This document shows positions 55,201 to 62,723 of a DNA stretch of 64,000 bases, one piece after another. The stretch covers positions 1-64,000 of the forward strand of contig NZ_JBNAGF010000012.1 of assembly GCF_049801055.1 (NCBI RefSeq), in the 5' to 3' direction. The DNA comes from JBNAGF01 sp049801055 (GTDB lineage: Bacteria > Pseudomonadota > Alphaproteobacteria > Rhodobacterales > Rhodobacteraceae). Position 1 is the first letter of the stretch, and each line of letters starts with the position of its first letter. The translations under genes were made by a program, and so were the position numbers. The notes below the pieces were generated by a model that worked only from the letters and a program-made list of their open reading frames with translations, searched no databases and was not told where the DNA came from.

Positions 55201-55601
55201 ACCGCCAACAAATCGTGCTCTTCTTCCACTTCAAGCCCGGATTTCTCGAGCCAGTAGAGCGTCATTTCTTCGGAGACAGGCTTTGCCCGACCAATGCGCT
55301 TTGCGTTTTGCGTATCGATCCCGAAAGCGATCCGGATGCGGTCGTCGCTTTCGTTCTCCGGGTTTCTCAGATCAGGCAGCTCATTCATCAAAATCGACAG
55401 GGACGACAGAAAGTCCTGGTATCCCGTGACGATCAGACAGTCGCCTGAAACGATATGCGGGCGATAGAGATCAACGACAGGGTGATGAATATTGGTCCCA
55501 ACCTTCGCGACCGTGTCCGCATCCCTGATGAGCAGCGAAGTATCAGCTGGTTTCAAAATCTTGTCTGGCTTGGCCCGAAGCCAAGGCGGAAGCCTAAACA
55601 T
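52239..55601 (-). CDS. PLD-type nuclease/SF2 helicase fusion, candidate defence effector
   Basis: This protein has about 1120 residues. The N-terminal 200 residues contain one phospholipase-D-like motif, MHSKIVCSPVGAVAGSANFS (H168, K170, N184, S186). A superfamily 2 helicase core follows: Walker A APTGSGKT at 297-304, DESH at 390-393, SAT at 421-423 and the late motif QGLGRIDRID. The C-terminal 300 residues match no family I know. ATG 55601 overlaps the stop of the upstream small gene; TTG 55646 is an alternative. PLD-SF helicase fusions occur in anti-phage systems (for example Mokosh type II), which suggests nucleic-acid cleavage. It is the last gene of a six-gene operon. Confidence 0.8.
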   Translation of the reverse strand: MFRLPPWLRAKPDKILKPADTSLLIRDADTVAKVGTNIHHPVVDLYRPHIVSGDCLIVTGYQDFLSSLSILMNELPDLRNPENESDDRIRIAFGIDTQNAKRIGRAKPVSEEMTLYWLEKSGLEVEEEHDLLAVLAKSAIQRGNIDLRVFDPELAGETLGTRSDRKMHSKIVCSPVGAVAGSANFSRSGLYKNIEYADGLDAGSHALQPVRQRAAEQIWECSVDWNAEALEILDKLIKPVSAEDAVARMICEQKGFQPWLTGDRKDITSHTLYAYQQDLTYEACSIVYDHGLAFVEAPTGSGKTEIGCHLAEALSETFSRVIPKSPVHGVARKNAAVIAPPKVIPSWKKYSTNSLVPVANSMLAKQHLRGAGDDRKSGLRLDQYGVLIIDESHTVTPGFEQASQMAAAIELAPPGWNVCLSATLLGNRDVDWLAHMQEKRASIYTTPAFIQEMGGLFEREMGALPCEDGQRDSTTGFSETGSALSRQARIELSKLLSPFLTRRQRRCIGESKDRTKHSYPKLANHGRAKKLKTTKTEQAHLDEIVSLCQDLAPGARVTAVEKSRFGQANTQQSTQDQLYIRNLLNILRVSSAQAHWEMAHGAIGKWLRDFERKTGTCKQDDGHRQADMFSILGIDAEPASPKCDALQKKLSLRPLRELDKKRYKTCLKIQERKERVVFLAERVDTLEIYAEALSQRGHHTNFVVGVPAKDKERAVETVFDDGPTRFVRIKDGKSVESYFRPGGSKSPTGPSSVFLTYKMAEGINLQSADTLVLLGATSNLKELIQGLGRIDRIDSEFGTVNYHLVDIPVGQFASDEKIAQRIGNYRTLAGEDLIDAVLEEDPENAEVILESTIEYLRSQRSLRSGNFHDVLNRTKLSVASDRIRLVEKADIRGTWGAELALLSSSERFTALHLKGVDKPGSFFPPRLVLLRGTNDGLALDRDQVSCATSIEAAFEQTRRLGAEKSRMSLADLTEALEAISGQVGALTEWDLRPARVESLMMACAQFMSRGSGQDLDDHDMFGHLSLQSVEMVCEAWSRLLDPFWEQAKHEVRASFAYEGLPKGYIALEAILEKLANDKNSSSMIFDKMSEVISSAEQLSRNHVPEIGGRVSVVFFSKGSG

Positions 55602-55830
55602 GGATTGGCCTAATCTGACATTTGAGGCAATTGCCCATGCGAGCAACCGGTTCTGGGAAACCCGATGATGCAGAAAATTTGCCCGAAAACAATCGGATGC
55701 AAGCTCTGTCGTGGGAGAACATCATTGTCCGTTCCACTTTGCTCCTGAATCTGGCCATCGGGCTCGCTTTTCTGAGTTTGCTTCGGCTGGGTGCCAGGGA
55801 AAGATCTTCGCTAAGTAGTTGCTCAACCAT
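55594..55830 (-). CDS. Small ORF bridging the operon genes
   Basis: This 78-residue reading frame starts at ATG 55830, overlapping the stop of the preceding gene, and ends at 55594, overlapping the helicase ATG (ATGTTTAG). The two overlaps are typical of translationally coupled genes. The product is basic and Cys/Met-containing (GNCLKCQIRPIHV at the end) and resembles nothing known. It could instead be a leader that only brings ribosomes to the helicase start. Confidence 0.35.
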   Translation of the reverse strand: MVEQLLSEDLSLAPSRSKLRKASPMARFRSKVERTMMFSHDRACIRLFSGKFSASSGFPEPVARMGNCLKCQIRPIHV

Positions 55831-56071
55831 CCGTGTCCCTCCGCTCGCTTGTTGCCACCTCCGCAATCTTGCGAACCAAATGCCAGACGCTGGTTCGACG
55901 TGGGTGGTTCCTGATCCATCCGGTGAAATCGCTGGCCGCGACATCCAGGTCCGGCGCTCCATGCTCAACCACCCTGACCTTGTAGTCACTGACGTCAGCG
56001 AGATCTGACATGTTTCCGGCCAGCGCCTTGGCGACCGGGGTTTCGTTCACATAGACAACAACTGTCAGCAT
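55823..56071 (-). CDS. Small protein of the helicase operon
   Basis: This 82-residue protein starts MLTVVVYVNETPVAKALAGN after AAAGGACCAAGG. It looks like a compact alpha/beta domain (three strands and two helices) with a basic C-terminal helix (RRTSVWHLVRKIAEVA). I do not recognise it. It lies 70 bases after the AAA+ gene. ATG 56083 would add four residues but has no ribosome site. Confidence 0.6.
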   Translation of the reverse strand: MLTVVVYVNETPVAKALAGNMSDLADVSDYKVRVVEHGAPDLDVAASDFTGWIRNHPRRTSVWHLVRKIAEVATSERRDTDG

Positions 56072-56141
56072 CCTTGGTCCTTTCATTTGTTTGGTCTCGA
56101 TAATCACCGGGCAGGCTCCGAGCCGCCGGGCGCACGCTCCG

Positions 56142-57434
56142 TCAGTTTCGGGATAGGTCTCTCGATTTGAGGTGCAGAAGGCCGCGGACCAGCCGATTCA
56201 GGATCCGCACAGACCTGTGGGTTTTGTAGGTTTCGGTGAGGGCCTCGACATCACCGAGATCAAGCTTGAAGAATTCTCGCCTGAGCCCGTGCTCTGAGGC
56301 GTATTCATCCACCAGGCTTTCGATGATCTTGGGTAGCTGATCCAGGGTGGGCGCCGGGATCTCATAAATCGTACAGCGGCTGCGCAACGGAGCCGGAACG
56401 TTTCCAAGATCATTCGCTGTCAGAAGCCAGGACACATGAGAGGCATCGACATCAGTCGCCAGGTACTTCTCGCGGTATCGTCTGGCTTCCATCGGCTCCA
56501 GCATGCCCAGAAGCTCTCCGGTGATGTCCCCGTTGCGTCCTGAATGGGTTTTGTCGATCTCGTCCAGGATGATCACCGGGTTCAGAACCCGGGCCGAGGC
56601 CACGGCTTCCGTCATGATCCCAGGATGTGCGCTGTGCCATCCCGCCGACAGGCCAAACAGGTGGTTTTCGGATTTGCCACCAACATTGGCGATCTGCGCA
56701 TGAAGCCCCAGGGACGTGCAGATCTTTCGGGCAAACGCAGTCTTGCCAACCCCGGGTGCGCCAACAAGCAATGTGGGCTGGATGTGAATGATGTTCGATC
56801 CCATGCCCCAATCGCGTTCGATGCCCTGGGCAATCCCTTCGATGACCCGCTCGCAATGCGGGAACCGGCTGGACATGTTTCGAATCCTCTCCAGATCGGC
56901 AAGAGAGGCCAATCGGGCAAACCTGTCACTCCATTCGGTGAGCGCCTTGATATGGGCCGGCATGTCCCGTTGAAGGGTCTTGGGCAAATACTCGAAGTCC
57001 TCCTTGTCGACGAGGTAGCGGGCAACTCTGGACTTTTTCCTGCCTCCGGCAGAGGCGTTCTGAGTAGTTGCCTTAGCATGAGCCTTCGCGATGAGGGCCA
57101 TGACATTCAGCCAAATTTCCCTGGTGGCCATCTGATCCATTGCTTTGCCGCCGCTGATGGCTGCAAACGGATCGATCTCTGCCAGCCGATCAAATTCAAC
57201 TTCTCGCCACTCTTCCGGGTCATCGCTGTAGCGTGCTGACTCTTCGACCCGATTACACAAGACCTCCCTGAGGTCTTCGATTTTGGCCGTTTCGAGAACC
57301 ATGCTTTTGATGATCTCCCAATGGCCGCGGTCTCTCACAGCATTCAGGGTCAGCCTGACGATGTCCGCGTTGTTGTGATCGAGCCCGGCCAGGGCAAAGA
57401 TCTCGCCGTCGATCCAGTCTGTATCGCTCCCCAT
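56142..57434 (-). CDS. Lon-like AAA+ ATPase without protease domain
   Basis: This 430-residue protein has a helical N-terminal half and a C-terminal AAA+ module close to that of Lon: Walker A GAPGVGKT (224-231), Walker B NPVIILDEID (285-294), sensor 1 LTAND (338-342) and arginine-finger region PLRSRC (349-354). The chain ends about 75 residues after that, so the Lon serine protease domain is absent. ATG 57434 lies one base after the TGA of the upstream gene (TGACATG). It probably acts as a remodelling or gating motor for the helicase/nuclease. Confidence 0.85.
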   Translation of the reverse strand: MGSDTDWIDGEIFALAGLDHNNADIVRLTLNAVRDRGHWEIIKSMVLETAKIEDLREVLCNRVEESARYSDDPEEWREVEFDRLAEIDPFAAISGGKAMDQMATREIWLNVMALIAKAHAKATTQNASAGGRKKSRVARYLVDKEDFEYLPKTLQRDMPAHIKALTEWSDRFARLASLADLERIRNMSSRFPHCERVIEGIAQGIERDWGMGSNIIHIQPTLLVGAPGVGKTAFARKICTSLGLHAQIANVGGKSENHLFGLSAGWHSAHPGIMTEAVASARVLNPVIILDEIDKTHSGRNGDITGELLGMLEPMEARRYREKYLATDVDASHVSWLLTANDLGNVPAPLRSRCTIYEIPAPTLDQLPKIIESLVDEYASEHGLRREFFKLDLGDVEALTETYKTHRSVRILNRLVRGLLHLKSRDLSRN

Positions 57435-57435
57435 G

Positions 57436-57933
57436 TCACCAGCCCTTCGAGACGCAGGCGGGGCATCTGTGACCGGACACGCCCCAGGCGATCTGCCCGT
57501 GGTAACCGCAGCTGCGGCACTGGAGACCTTCACTTCGGACACGGGTATTCAGCCCAATTCTCGGGAAGTTCTTCATCCGCTCGGCGGCCGCCTCATGGGC
57601 ATGCCAGCAACATAGGGTGGCAAACCAGTAACCGACGCACTGAAGCGTCGAGGCATTCCCGCAGCGCTCGCAGGAACGGTCGGCTTCCTGAATGGCATCC
57701 ATCAGGATCGACTGGATGAACGGCTCCTCTCGCACCCCATCCAGGTAGATCCTCAGAGTCCCGTATTTCTGCTTGATCTGGCCAACTGACGGATAGCTTT
57801 TCCCCTCCGTGTCACAATGGGTTTTGATGTTCTCAAAACACTCTGAGACGACCCGAACCCAGCCGACATTTTCTTTGCCGAGATGGTTCTCCACGGAGCC
57901 GCGGACGTCCTCATAGTCGAAATCCTCAGCCAT
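57436..57933 (-). CDS. Cys-rich zinc-knuckle protein of the helicase operon
   Basis: This 165-residue protein has an N-terminal part with VGQIKQKYGTLRIYLDG and then a C88-x2-C91 ... C108-C109-WH cluster, matching a widespread uncharacterised family whose members read KFGGLRFY ... CE-CG ... gW-TLC. A second knuckle, C139-x2-C142 ... C157-x2-C160, ends the chain. Two structural zinc sites are likely. It overlaps the upstream gene by eight bases and ends one base before the AAA+ start. It could be a sensor or adaptor. Confidence 0.72.
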   Translation of the reverse strand: MAEDFDYEDVRGSVENHLGKENVGWVRVVSECFENIKTHCDTEGKSYPSVGQIKQKYGTLRIYLDGVREEPFIQSILMDAIQEADRSCERCGNASTLQCVGYWFATLCCWHAHEAAAERMKNFPRIGLNTRVRSEGLQCRSCGYHGQIAWGVSGHRCPACVSKGW

Positions 57934-58351
57934 CGGAGGACACCACTTCGGCTTTGAGCCTTTCCCGTACGTTGCTGAATCCCAGGCTCTCCAACTTGAC
58001 GATCATTCGGCGAAGACCTTCTTCAGTCTCAGCCAGCACAACCGACCGCAAGGCGCTGAAATCACTGTCGGGCAAGTCAAACAGGAGGTCAGTAACGCGT
58101 TGATGAGCTCGGCTATCCGCATCAAAATCAGCCATCGGGAAGACGATCTTCATCACGGCGTCCGGACCCAAAAAGCGCCTGCTCTCCAATTCGAGATCGG
58201 AGTAAACTCGGCCGGTGTTAAGATCAAAGAGCAGCGCCTCTTTGAGTTCGCGATTCACAATCCTGGATTTGAGTTCTGCAACCAGGTCGCTGTTGGGAAG
58301 TGCTCTGAGTGGGCGTTTGGGATCGCCGCTGAATTCGGGTTCATGTGGCAT
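57926..58351 (-). CDS. First gene of the helicase operon, unknown
   Basis: This 141-residue protein has no family I recognise. It is acidic and mostly helical, with no cysteines. The start ATG 58351 has the best ribosome site of the operon (TTGGAGGC); the frame runs open to 58390. Being first and small it may regulate the operon or sense a trigger. Its stop region overlaps the next start by eight bases. Confidence 0.65.
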   Translation of the reverse strand: MPHEPEFSGDPKRPLRALPNSDLVAELKSRIVNRELKEALLFDLNTGRVYSDLELESRRFLGPDAVMKIVFPMADFDADSRAHQRVTDLLFDLPDSDFSALRSVVLAETEEGLRRMIVKLESLGFSNVRERLKAEVVSSDG

Positions 58352-58905
58352 GCTTTGCCTCCAAATGACGATGGGAGGCATCCGAAACAATCCGACTCAA
58401 GCATATGAATCTAAAGTGATAACGGGAGGTTAACCCTCACTTGCGCACCAATGCTGCCTCCCACAGGTTTCCGTGTGGGCTATCGACCTCAGGTCGATAT
58501 TCGTTGGCAATGGATGCGTGCGTAGGTCATGCCCCAAGGCTGCGGGAAGTCAGACCTGTCCGTCAAGATGGAGATTTCAGAATCCGCAAATTCACCGCGT
58601 AGTTCCGGGAACCTTCCCGCTTGAGGTGTGTGAATTTCAGTCACTCAACCGGATTTCAGATGCAGATTTCGTCTGGCTTCGCAGTTGGGAGGCCAAAACG
58701 ATTCGTCTCGCCGGGTGGTAGCTATCAAGCCGAAACGAACATTTGCTTGACCGGAACAAAGGACCGCTCGCAGCCCAATGCGGACCTTTGTTGGTTACCC
58801 ACAACTTTGCGGAAAAGCGGACTTAGCATGCAAAGGCTCATTGCCGTGGGGAAGACCTAGAATTCCGGGCCGCAACTTATCCGGCCCGGAGGACGCTCTT
58901 ATCTA
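58352..58905. promoter_or_regulatory. Control region with dyads before the helicase operon
   Basis: These 554 bases carry no supported gene. They hold GGTTAACC (58428-58435), a hairpin CCCACA-GGTTTCCG-TGTGGG (58460-58479) and a perfect nine-base dyad TATCGACCT-C-AGGTCGATA (58481-58499), which lies about 130 bases upstream of the operon start and is a good operator candidate. CTATCGACCTCA there also matches, inverted, part of the sequence at 43.41 kb. A repeat copy lies at 58766-58785, and the TCCGGGCCG/CGGCCCGGA hairpin (58864-58890) may end the arylsulfatase transcript. Confidence 0.45.
58766..58785 (+). repeat. Border repeat, copy A
   Basis: GCTCGCAGCCCAATGCGGAC occurs here and again at 62514-62533. 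Related shorter pieces lie at 43241-43252 (inverted) and 37315-37330. All four sit in non-coding junctions between gene modules. Confidence 0.7.
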
Positions 58906-60603
58906 TCAGTTGGGCTTCTTAGTCAGACTCTGAGCAAACAGTATGTCTTCAACGAGTTTCTGAGTTTCAGGCCGCAAATTTTCGATCCCGCCATAGAGCG
59001 GTCCATGTCCCGGTGGTTGGTCGGGGTAGAATTCTTTCATGGCAAGATGGCGTTGAGCCATCAGGCTGAAATTGGCGCCAAACCCAACTCCAATGCGAAT
59101 GGAATCCTGCGGTCGATCCTCACGCGGATTCTTGTAGAGGTCATACATCGCAGCGAGGATCGGATTTCCGCCGGGCGGTGGCAAATGCATCTTGTATTGC
59201 TGCTTGACCAGCGATCTCAGCACGAACCCTTCGTAGACGAAAACATAATCCCGGCGTCCATGCGTTTCGCCAAGAAGCCAAAGCGCTGTTTGATCGACAC
59301 CGTCGATGATCCGGTCGCGTGGGATGCTTGCCTCACCGTCGCCCAGCCGCGCAAAGGTGCTGAACAGGTCTGAGACATGGGTGATATCTTTGACCCGTGT
59401 CCCTTCCTCGATCATCCCCGGCCAGCGGACATAGGCATTCACGCGGACGCCACCTTCCAGGTGCTCGGTCTTGCCACCGCGATAAATCCGGTCGGACTGG
59501 CCGCTTTTGTCAACGAATTCCATGAACGGGCCGTTGTCACCCATGATCACGATGACCGTGTTGTCCGCGATCCCCAGTTCCTCGACCCGGTTCAGGATTT
59601 CACCGATGTAGCCATCGACCTTGACGATAGCTTCGGGGATAGGCCCGCCGTTCAGCGTTTTCGCCTGCTCGATATCCGTCCTGGTGAAGCTGATCGGGAA
59701 CAGCGGCCAGTATTGCAGAAAGAATGGTTTGTCGCCCGCAGCAAGCTTTTCCAACTGGCCCAGGGTACTCTGCTTGTAGCGCTGCCCCATTGCAACGTAG
59801 TCGTCCTGGGAGAACTTCTGCCCCGGCTCCATGTGGACTTCCCTGATCGCCCCACCTTTTTCACCAGCGGTTCCGTAGACCATTGCATATGGGTCGATGC
59901 GGAACGTGTCATCCAGCATCAGGTCGGTGGTGCGAAGCCGCAGATCAACACCATCAACATGCCCTTCGTTCAGGGCGGTCGAGTTCATTAAGGCAAGCTG
60001 AGCCTGCTGGTGAATCGGGTGCTCGGCGTAATCGAAACCCTGATTGATTGCATAGCTCTGTTCGATATCGCCCATGTGCCACTTACCGATATGGGCGGTG
60101 GCATAGCCGTTTTCGCTCAGAACTTCGGCCAGTGTCACCTCGCGATCTGCCAGGCCCTCGCCTTCGGGCACAGCCTTAGCCTCGTCAAAGCCGGTTCGGA
60201 CAGGGTGACGACCGGTCAGCATGGCAACCCGCGTCGGCGTGCAAGACGGCTCCGAATACATCCTCATCATGGACATGCCCTGCTCGGCAAAGTTCGAAAT
60301 ATTGGGGGTTCCGTAGCCGCGGATCACATCCAGGTCGGGCATACCAACTTCGCCAAAGCCAATGTCGTCCAGCAGGATGTAGAGAATATTGGGGGGGTTG
60401 CCGCCATTCCGTTCGCGAAATTCAGCCAACTTGGCGTCAATGTCCTTATCCTCAACCGCCCAGCGTTCCCCGTGCTGACGCTCCAGAATTCGATATTCAG
60501 CGTCGCGGACAATCGGAGCCTCTTGTGCCAGGGCGACCGATGGCAGGGCCAGGGTCGCCAGGCTACAGAGTATCTGTAGATAGTGTTTTCTTGTGTGGGC
60601 CAT
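58906..60603 (-). CDS. secreted arylsulfatase
   Basis: This 565-residue sulfatase has a signal peptide (about 1-26, SVALAQ) and the sulfatase signature C121-T-P-T-R125 in SEPSCTPTRVAMLTGRHP, where the cysteine becomes formylglycine. The metal site starts at D79-D80 (LLDDIGFGE), and a second part is VIMGDNGPF. It should remove sulfate from an aromatic or sugar ester in the periplasm. ATG 60603 follows GGAG and starts the signal peptide; the open frame extends to 60687. A formylglycine-generating enzyme is not in the window. Confidence 0.9.
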   Translation of the reverse strand: MAHTRKHYLQILCSLATLALPSVALAQEAPIVRDAEYRILERQHGERWAVEDKDIDAKLAEFRERNGGNPPNILYILLDDIGFGEVGMPDLDVIRGYGTPNISNFAEQGMSMMRMYSEPSCTPTRVAMLTGRHPVRTGFDEAKAVPEGEGLADREVTLAEVLSENGYATAHIGKWHMGDIEQSYAINQGFDYAEHPIHQQAQLALMNSTALNEGHVDGVDLRLRTTDLMLDDTFRIDPYAMVYGTAGEKGGAIREVHMEPGQKFSQDDYVAMGQRYKQSTLGQLEKLAAGDKPFFLQYWPLFPISFTRTDIEQAKTLNGGPIPEAIVKVDGYIGEILNRVEELGIADNTVIVIMGDNGPFMEFVDKSGQSDRIYRGGKTEHLEGGVRVNAYVRWPGMIEEGTRVKDITHVSDLFSTFARLGDGEASIPRDRIIDGVDQTALWLLGETHGRRDYVFVYEGFVLRSLVKQQYKMHLPPPGGNPILAAMYDLYKNPREDRPQDSIRIGVGFGANFSLMAQRHLAMKEFYPDQPPGHGPLYGGIENLRPETQKLVEDILFAQSLTKKPN

Positions 60604-60722
60604 GTTTTCTTTGCTCCATTGTCGTTTCGCCAAATTCGATTTTCTGTGTCGAAAAGGTTGAACAATTGCCGTTTGTTCCAGCGGCAAACCGGGTGCTTTC
60701 GCGCGGACTGGCTCGGTGCCCG

Positions 60723-60950
60723 TCAGGTCTCCTGAAGCTTCTTCAGTATCTCCTCTTTCAACCCTTCAAGGCTGTCGCGAAGATCTGATTGAAGTCGGCG
60801 TGCTCCGTTGTCCCTAATCGCAGGAAGCGCGTGGAGATCTTTCATCAGCAGCTCGAAATCCTTGCAGATTTCGTCCAGTGCACAGTCGCAACTGCGCCGT
60901 TCTTGGATCTCGCCCGCCAATTCTGCGAAGCTTTCTTCGATTGCACCCAT
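60723..60950 (-). CDS. Small helical protein upstream of the sulfatase
   Basis: This 75-residue protein is predicted almost entirely helical, with heptad-like leucines (LLMKDLHALPAI, SLEGLKEEILKKLQ) and a CDC pair. A GGAAGG ribosome site lies just before the ATG. It is 119 bases upstream of the arylsulfatase on the same strand. No family is recognised. Confidence 0.5.
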   Translation of the reverse strand: MGAIEESFAELAGEIQERRSCDCALDEICKDFELLMKDLHALPAIRDNGARRLQSDLRDSLEGLKEEILKKLQET

Positions 60951-61077
60951 TTGCCTTCCGCAATTCCGTCAGAGTTCCGGCCAACAGTGTGCGCTTGCGA
61001 TCAGCTGCGCCAGTTTCACACGGTGTGAAAGGGGTGAAACACTTTTGATTTTGGGAGCTTGTGACTAACCTGACCGA

Positions 61078-62466
61078 ATGAATGACACCTCGAACAATTC
61101 CGAACCAGACTGCTCAGCCGCTGATTTGTCGACCGAAGCCGACATCCTGGGCGAGTTGCAAAGGGTCAGATCGAGCGAGATGTTCAAAGGGGCCAGTCGA
61201 CTCGGAGACCTGCTTGACTATGTGGTGAACCAGAACCTTTCCGATCCATCCAGGAAGATCTTCGCGAAGACAATTGCCGAAGAAGTCTATGGTCGCTCAC
61301 CCGATCAGGACACTGACAATCACAATATCGTTCGAGTCGACGCAGGACGCCTGAGACGCCGATTGGCCGAGTATTATGCTGGACCCGGGCAAAATGATCC
61401 CTTGTTCATTCACGTCGACACCGGCGGATATGTTCCGCGGTATGAAATTCGGCGAACCGAAGACGTCGAGACAGAAGCTCGCCACCAGGCGGGCGATTCT
61501 CCGCCGCCCGCTCGGAGCGGTAGAAAGACCCTTGTTGTTCTGACCTTGGCCGCTCTGTTAGTGGGCTTCGGCTTGGGTGCTTTGATTCACCCGTTCGGCA
61601 GGTCGACAGTTGAACAACCTCTGCAACTGGAACATTCCGGTGACCCGAAACTGGAAGCAGAACGACTGGCCAGACTGGCCAAGTCTCCGTCGAGCCTGCA
61701 AGCCGTCACCTTGTCGGATCACGCACGGAATCTCATTTTTCCAATGTTCGAACGACAACAGCTGGAGCTGTCTCTGGCAATGTTCCAACAGGCGATCCGC
61801 AAGGATGCTGGGTATTTCGGGGGACATGCTGGATCTGCACAATGTCTTGCTGCGATGGCCATTTTCCTTCCCGACGGGCCAAAAAGAACGGAGCTGATCG
61901 AGGAAGCACGCCAAAGCGTTGATCGCGCAGAAGAGCTCTCGCCGACGAACTCCTGGACCCAATCAGCACTTTCTTGGGTGTTGTATGTGGAAGGCGATAT
62001 CGAACAGGCCAAGGAACATGCTGACATAGCCTTGAACCTTGCTCCGGCAGATGGGAACGTTTTGGATTTCTATGCCATCCTTATGCTCTTTGTTGGTGAA
62101 TTCGAGGCCTCCCGCTCGGCATCCGACATGGAACGGTTGAGAACCTCCGGCCTTGGCAGGTTTGCAAACCTCAGCATAAACGGGGCGGCAAATTTTCATC
62201 TTGGGAATTACCAGGAGGCTATCGTCTCCTTGAACGCCGCCACAGCTTCCGGTGATCCATTTTCCGCTCCTACTCTCGCCTATCTCGCAGCCTCTCACCA
62301 AGCGCTTGGCAATACGAAAGATGCCAAACGGTATGTACTGGAGCTCGCAGAAAACTGGCCGGACTTTGATCCGGAAGTCACCTTGAGGCGCCTGTACAAG
62401 AGCCCCGATCAAGTGGCCGAGATAGCTGACAAACTGACAGAGGCAGGCTGGGCAAGAAAACCGTGA
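61078..62466 (+). CDS. Winged-helix-like N-terminus, membrane helix and TPR protein
   Basis: This 462-residue protein begins with a domain found in adenylate-cyclase-like regulators (LGDLLDYVVNQNL, KTIAEEVYGRSPDQDTDNHNIVRVDAGRLRRRLAEYY, ending GYVPRYE), thought to be a DNA-binding or sensory winged helix. A single membrane helix lies near residues 150-168, and TPR repeats fill the rest. No cyclase domain is present. It is divergent from the arylsulfatase unit and probably regulates it. Confidence 0.7.
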   Translation: MNDTSNNSEPDCSAADLSTEADILGELQRVRSSEMFKGASRLGDLLDYVVNQNLSDPSRKIFAKTIAEEVYGRSPDQDTDNHNIVRVDAGRLRRRLAEYYAGPGQNDPLFIHVDTGGYVPRYEIRRTEDVETEARHQAGDSPPPARSGRKTLVVLTLAALLVGFGLGALIHPFGRSTVEQPLQLEHSGDPKLEAERLARLAKSPSSLQAVTLSDHARNLIFPMFERQQLELSLAMFQQAIRKDAGYFGGHAGSAQCLAAMAIFLPDGPKRTELIEEARQSVDRAEELSPTNSWTQSALSWVLYVEGDIEQAKEHADIALNLAPADGNVLDFYAILMLFVGEFEASRSASDMERLRTSGLGRFANLSINGAANFHLGNYQEAIVSLNAATASGDPFSAPTLAYLAASHQALGNTKDAKRYVLELAENWPDFDPEVTLRRLYKSPDQVAEIADKLTEAGWARKP

Positions 62467-62513
62467 AGCGACACCGGTAAATTACGGCAAGTAATGGCGA
62501 GCAATCTTGGGCT

Positions 62514-62533
62514 GCTCGCAGCCCAATGCGGAC
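62514..62533 (+). repeat. Border repeat, copy B
   Basis: This is an exact second copy of the 20-base sequence at 58766-58785, in the same orientation, 48 bases after the TPR gene stop. The two copies bracket the sulfatase/TPR module. Confidence 0.7.
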
Positions 62534-62594
62534 ATGAGAATAGTGCAGTGCCGCCGGATTCTGATCGTTGAATACGTATAGGTCAAATGGCCGT

Positions 62595-62723
62595 TTAGCG
62601 AGCCTTCCGAAAGTCTCGAGGCGACTTTCCTGTCCAACCTCGAAACGCTCGTGTGAAATTAGAACTGTTCGTATATCCGAGGCTTTCAGCAATGGAAGCG
62701 ACAGTGTTTGAAGAACTGGCAAG
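62595..62723 (-). pseudogene. C-terminal fragment of an AraC-family regulator
   Basis: The minus strand reads about 42 residues ending TVASIAESLGYTNSSNFTRA and FRGWTGKSPRDFRKAR, the second helix-turn-helix and tail of an AraC-family protein. The rest of the gene is missing. It meets a hydrolase fragment on the other strand at about 62.72 kb. Confidence 0.7.

Noticed and set aside
58473..58721. 82-codon plus-strand frame in the gap before the sulfatase
   Set aside because: It starts inside the dyads, lacks a ribosome site and has random-looking composition.
43397..58905. CRISPR array or cas genes tied to the Tn7-like element
   Set aside because: I saw no regularly spaced direct repeats and no Cas-like protein, and TniQ is of the long TnsD-like kind.
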